From Malus domestica (taxonomy: Eukaryota; Streptophyta; Magnoliopsida; Rosales; Rosaceae): a stretch of DNA of 64,000 nucleotides. Within the stretch, counting starts at the first letter, position 1; every line of letters starts with the position of its first letter. Below the pieces are notes generated by a model. The model searched no databases. It saw only the letters and a list, made by a program, of their open reading frames with translations, and was not told where the DNA came from. Location: contig NC_091664.1 in assembly GCF_042453785.1 (NCBI RefSeq), positions 31,048,501 to 31,112,500 of the forward strand, read 5' to 3'. The translations under genes and the position numbers were made by a program. This document shows positions 60,995 through 64,000 of the stretch, piece by piece.

Positions 60995-61310
60995 TTGGAT
61001 TGTGCTATCTACATACATTTTTTTACTTCTTATACATCCTTTTAATTTCTGACCATCGGATCGAATGAATTGAAGAATATCAAATGATATAAATTAGGGA
61101 TGTGCTATCCACACATCCCAAATTACTTCTCACACATCCTTGTTAATTTATGTCCGTTGATCTTCTTCAATTCATCCAATCCGACGACCGAAAATTAGAA
61201 TGGTGTGTGAGAAGTAAAATGGGGTGTGTGAATATCACACCCTATAAATTAATAAGGAGTATGAGAAGTAAAATGGGGTGTGTGGATATCACACCCCTTT
61301 TTATTTTTAG
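60995..61310. mobile_element. MITE with 45-bp inverted ends, plus an adjacent partial copy
   Basis: GGGATGTGCTATCCACACAT at 61107 faces GGGGTGTGTGGATATCACAC ending near 61298. The match continues inward through ACTTCTCACACATCC / AGTATGAGAAGTAA. A related half copy (TGTGCTATCTACATAC, then ACTTCTTATACATCC) lies directly to the left at about 61000-61080. A second right-end-like block (TGAGAAGTAAAATGGGGTGT) at 61207-61245 suggests nested or tandem insertion. Confidence 0.7.
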
Positions 61311-61934
61311 GGTGATTTTGTGTCAAACCAATAAAAATTTACAATATTAATAATATATCAACAATATTTATGTTAATTATAAATAAGTCAATCATATATT
61401 GTGATACTTAAATGCATTTAAAATTAACAAAAATTACAAAATCTGTTACTACAACTGACACCCACTTCAATTGACACTCCCTTTTTTCCATAGTTTTTAT
61501 ATCTTGGAATAAGTCAATATGGATCATCCGTGTCTTTCTTGATTCTATAATTTTTTTATTTATTAAAAGCATAATTATTAGTGTCCATATAATGAATTTT
61601 CAAATGACAAGTATATTCCCACATATATTACAAATTACGGATGGGGATCCTCTTCAGATCCTCCTTGTGAGGACAAGATAGATTTTATCTGTTCATCGTA
61701 CATCATGCGATTAGCTTTCGTTAGGTAATGTTTGTGTTTAGTTTTAAATAAAGAATTCAAAATGGTTTATGATTGCATGATGCACGATAAATAAATAAGA
61801 TGTGAGAATCCTATCCGAATGGGATCTAAACTCCAAAATACCAATTTACCAAATACTCAATAAATTTATTTTACTTTATTTTCACAGTTTTTTTAATAAA
61901 GTAAGCAACACCAAACTAGCGCTAGTAGGGCAGG

Positions 61935-62830
61935 GGGAATTTGGAAATATAAACATTTTGAGAAGCACCTAATGAAATATAGCCTATGTTTTTCATTTGT
62001 TATAAAATTAACCAAAATTGAAGTGAAAAAGACTTAATTACCCGTATGTTAAAACTCTCTCCTCCTCCTACCTCTACTGTTCGTCTCCTACGCTCCAAGA
62101 GGTTGAAGAAAGAGAAAGCATTCATTTTTGCAGAAGAATCGCCCAAATCCAATCCAACACAACACTTTCTCATTTCCTTGCTCTAAACTGAATTCCTCAA
62201 GGGAGGAAGACAATAATAGCAAATATTAGACAATTTAGGAGGTATATTTAATTAAGAATTTGAGAGATTTTAATGAATTTATAAATTTATAGAGTTTTAA
62301 TTGATTTGTAGACATTTCATATAAAATTTTGATTCAATTATCTTGAATCAGTATTGTGAGCTTTTTGTTAAAACTCTGTTCATTAAAATAATTAAAATCC
62401 CTCAAAATTTCAATTGAATATACCCTTAGATTACGATAGCATGTATTGCTCTTCCCCTTTGACTCGTAACTTTCCGGATACAGGTAGGTAGTGGATCGGA
62501 TTGATTTTCAAATTGCAACTGTAATCCTATCGTTTTCTTGCGTTTTCTCGGCAGCCAAACAGTCAACGTTTCTATTATGCGCGTGCAGATTCTCGGCAAC
62601 CAACCGATTGAAGGTTTTGATTCGAAATCAATTGAGGGATTGAGATTGAGATTAGCATTGAGGAATTAGGTGCGTTGGAGACAAACAGTCGAGGTAGGAG
62701 GAGAAGAGAGAGTTCACTTGAGGGTAATTAAGTCCTTTCATTTCAATTTTGGTTAATTTTATAACAAATGGATTACATAGGCTACATTGCATTATGTGGT
62801 TCTCAAAAAGGTTATGTTTCCAAATTTTGG
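61935..62830. mobile_element. MULE-like non-autonomous transposon with about 160-bp inverted ends
   Basis: The left arm (about 61935-62098: AATTTGGAAATATAAACA, TTTGTTATAAAATTAACC, AAAATTGAAGTGAAA, CTCCTCCTACCTCTACTG) matches the reverse complement of the right arm (about 62672-62830) in the same order. Long TIRs of this size without coding sequence are typical of Mutator-like non-autonomous elements. I could not fix a 9-bp target duplication, so the outer edges are accurate to about 10 bp. The interior holds a nested MITE and two non-coding stretches with sequence such as TCGGCAACCAACCG. Confidence 0.75.
62239..62427. mobile_element. MITE nested in the MULE-like element
   Basis: GGTATATTTAATTAAGAATT followed by TGAGAGATTTTAATG faces the right end, which reads inward GGGTATATTCAATTGAAATT, TTGAGGGATTTTAA. 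Both sides continue with AGAGTTTTAA. It inserted into the larger element after that element formed. Confidence 0.65.
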
Positions 62831-62962
62831 ATAGAAAAATCATGAGCTGGTGGTTCAGTGTAAATAACGATTTACAAGGTTTCTTTTTTTAAATTAAAAA
62901 TTAAAGCTCTCAGGTTTGAAATTCGTTGTTAGTGTGGAACCCAAATTTGTGGTCAATGAGAG

Positions 62963-63159
62963 TTTAAAACATTTCAGTGAGTTTTCCTGATTTTTAGGTA
63001 ACCGTGCCTTGTCATCAATTGTTTTCTTTAAAAAAATAAAATAAAAATCCGATAGGGCAGCTTAAAATGTTTCAATGAGTCTTCCCGACTCTTAAGTAAC
63101 CGTAACTTGACACCAATTGTCTTCTTTGAAAAAAAAAAAAAAATCCGATAGGGCGGCCA
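62963..63159. repeat. Tandem duplication, about 99-bp unit
   Basis: Unit 1 (62963-63061) and unit 2 (63062-63159) share TTTCArTGAGT, TAACCGT, CATCAATTG/CACCAATTG and TTTCTTT. Both have an A-rich tract and end ATCCGATAGGGCrGC. It lies just upstream of the DEAH13-like gene. Confidence 0.8.
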
Positions 63160-63218
63160 GGGTTTAGGGTTTATGGGCAACTATTGTTATTGACATGACT
63201 ACTTGAACCCTAAACCCT
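63159..63218 (+). promoter_or_regulatory. Pair of telo-box motifs upstream of the DEAH13-like gene
   Basis: AGGGTTTAGGGTTTA at 63159-63173 and AACCCTAAACCCT at 63206-63218 lie about 100-160 bp before the ATG, in opposite orientation. Such motifs mark promoters of plant ribosome-biogenesis genes, which fits the predicted role of the downstream gene. Confidence 0.6.
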
Positions 63219-63316
63219 GTCAATTGAACATCAAATCAGCGACGTCAGCCTGTTCTACCGTCGTTCCGGGGCTGTGGCGTGAAGCAGAGGCCGGCAGGTA
63301 AGTCGACGAACCAACC

Positions 63317-63892
63317 ATGGAACTCTGCTTGGGAGATGGCGGGGTAGATAGCAACGCCCTCGTATTGCCAGCCAAGAGAAGGAACAAAAGGAAGGGCACC
63401 AATCAGGTGAAAAACTGAAATTAATTTACTGATATCACTGCTTTCTTTCTTTTCTGTCAATGAATTCCAATTAGTTTGTTCCTGAATCTAATTTGATTTC
63501 ACCCTAGGAGTGTGGAAAACCCAATAAAAGAAGAAAAGCGCCAACGGTTAGCAAATCCCAGCGGAGGAGGCTCAAGAAGTTGGAGGTTCGTTGGTTTATC
63601 TGTCTGCGTTTTCGGTTTGTTTTGATCTTTGGTTCGTTCTTCGCTTAATTTGATTTTACCGTAGGGGAGTGGAAAACCCAATAAATCAAAAGCACCAATG
63701 GTTAGCAAATCCCAGCAGAGGAAGCTGAAGAAGTTGGAGGTGTGTTGGTCTATGTATCTGTACATTTTTCGTTTTGTTCCATTTCGGTTTTCTCTTAAGT
63801 TGATTTGGATTTGGAATGGTTTGCTGTTTTTTAATTCTCCAGGATGAGAAGGAAAAAGCCCTTTCAATCTCCAAAAGCATTGAGGCCTTAGA
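63317..63892 (+). CDS. DEAH-box RNA helicase of DHX37/DEAH13 type, N-terminal exons only (right-truncated)
   Basis: If correctly assigned, the full protein works in 18S rRNA maturation in the nucleolus. Exons 63317-63406, 63508-63585, 63665-63739 and 63843-63892 encode MELCLGDGGVDSNALVLPAK, then RRNKRKGTNQ, two related basic segments, and DEKEKALSISKSIEALE. The 'SNALVLPAKRRNKRKG' start and the 'SQxRKLKKLE' plus 'EKEKALSISKSIEAL' helix match what I recall of the plant DEAH13 N-terminus. The helicase domain lies outside the window, so the name rests on a short region. Exons 2 and 3 are tandem copies. No other neighbour shares its direction closely. Confidence 0.65.
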
Positions 63893-63918
63893 GTACGCCT
63901 ATATATACCTTCCTTGCT

Positions 63919-63936
63919 CCCCCCCCCCCCCCCCCC
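63919..63936. repeat. Poly(C) tract, 18 C
   Basis: Eighteen cytosines lie within the intron after exon 4 of the DEAH13-like gene. Confidence 0.95.
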
Positions 63937-64000
63937 TCTTCTTGTTTGATATACAGATGGGGTTTGATGAAATTAATTTTGTGTTGTTTACGTTTATCAG

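Noticed and set aside
63220-63880. Minus-strand frames at 63220-63460 and 63499-63880
   Set aside because: The plus strand has consistent start, splice sites and phase for the DEAH13-like N-terminus. The minus frames have no recognisable similarity.

Overview
The window reads as nuclear DNA of a woody eudicot, most likely Rosaceae of the apple/pear group. The genes are intron-rich with GT-AG introns, the spacers are AT-rich, and the proteins are typical plant housekeeping ones. The repeat complement (a Cassandra TRIM, many tRNA-derived SINE scraps, and a 154-bp MITE of a type I associate with Malus/Pyrus) points the same way. The species call is inference. Coding exons were assembled by hand from splice sites, and their summed lengths stay in frame for every gene called intact.

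Left part, 1-24.9 kb. The 3' half of a sterol 3-beta-glucosyltransferase gene (UGT80 type, +) converges on a complete 16-exon CYP97A carotenoid hydroxylase gene (-). Next comes a 10-exon gene on the minus strand for a Q/S-rich protein that I do not recognise. From 14.3 to 24.9 kb there is no convincing host gene. This stretch is a repeat island with a structurally complete Cassandra TRIM carrying 5S-rRNA-like sequence, a 1.19-kb PIF/Harbinger-type DNA transposon that has swallowed a purple acid phosphatase fragment, a decayed insertion of plastid 23S rDNA, a broken Copia remnant, a CACTA end, a tandem duplication and the 3' end of an L1-type LINE.

Centre, 24.9-38 kb. The giant BRR2 spliceosomal helicase gene (+, three coding exons) converges on an intronless rhamnogalacturonate lyase gene (-). 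Degraded copies of the start of the lyase gene (about 3.07-3.57 kb) and of the BRR2 3' end (about 35.49-35.65 kb) show that this locus has been duplicated and broken up. A small organelle-targeted LEA-like gene (-) follows.

Right part, 38-64 kb. A wall-associated-kinase pseudogene (+), a reversibly glycosylated polypeptide/UDP-arabinopyranose mutase gene (-), an acidic membrane protein of unknown role (-), eIF3b (+), Pelota (+), an STP-type sugar/H+ symporter (+), and the first four coding exons of a gene resembling plant DEAH13/DHX37 (+), which runs off the right edge. In that gene two neighbouring exons are tandem copies of each other. Between the transporter and the helicase lie a small MITE and a ~0.9-kb MULE-like element with ~160-bp inverted ends and a nested MITE.

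There is no operon-like organisation. BRR2, eIF3b, Pelota and the DEAH13-like gene all act in RNA processing or translation, and eIF3b and DEAH13 carry telo-box motifs just upstream of their start codons, but their proximity is probably chance. I found no convincing new multi-gene system. The most unusual items are the gene-capturing Harbinger element, the exon duplication in the DEAH13-like gene, the intronless lyase with its scattered relics, and the plastid rDNA fossil.
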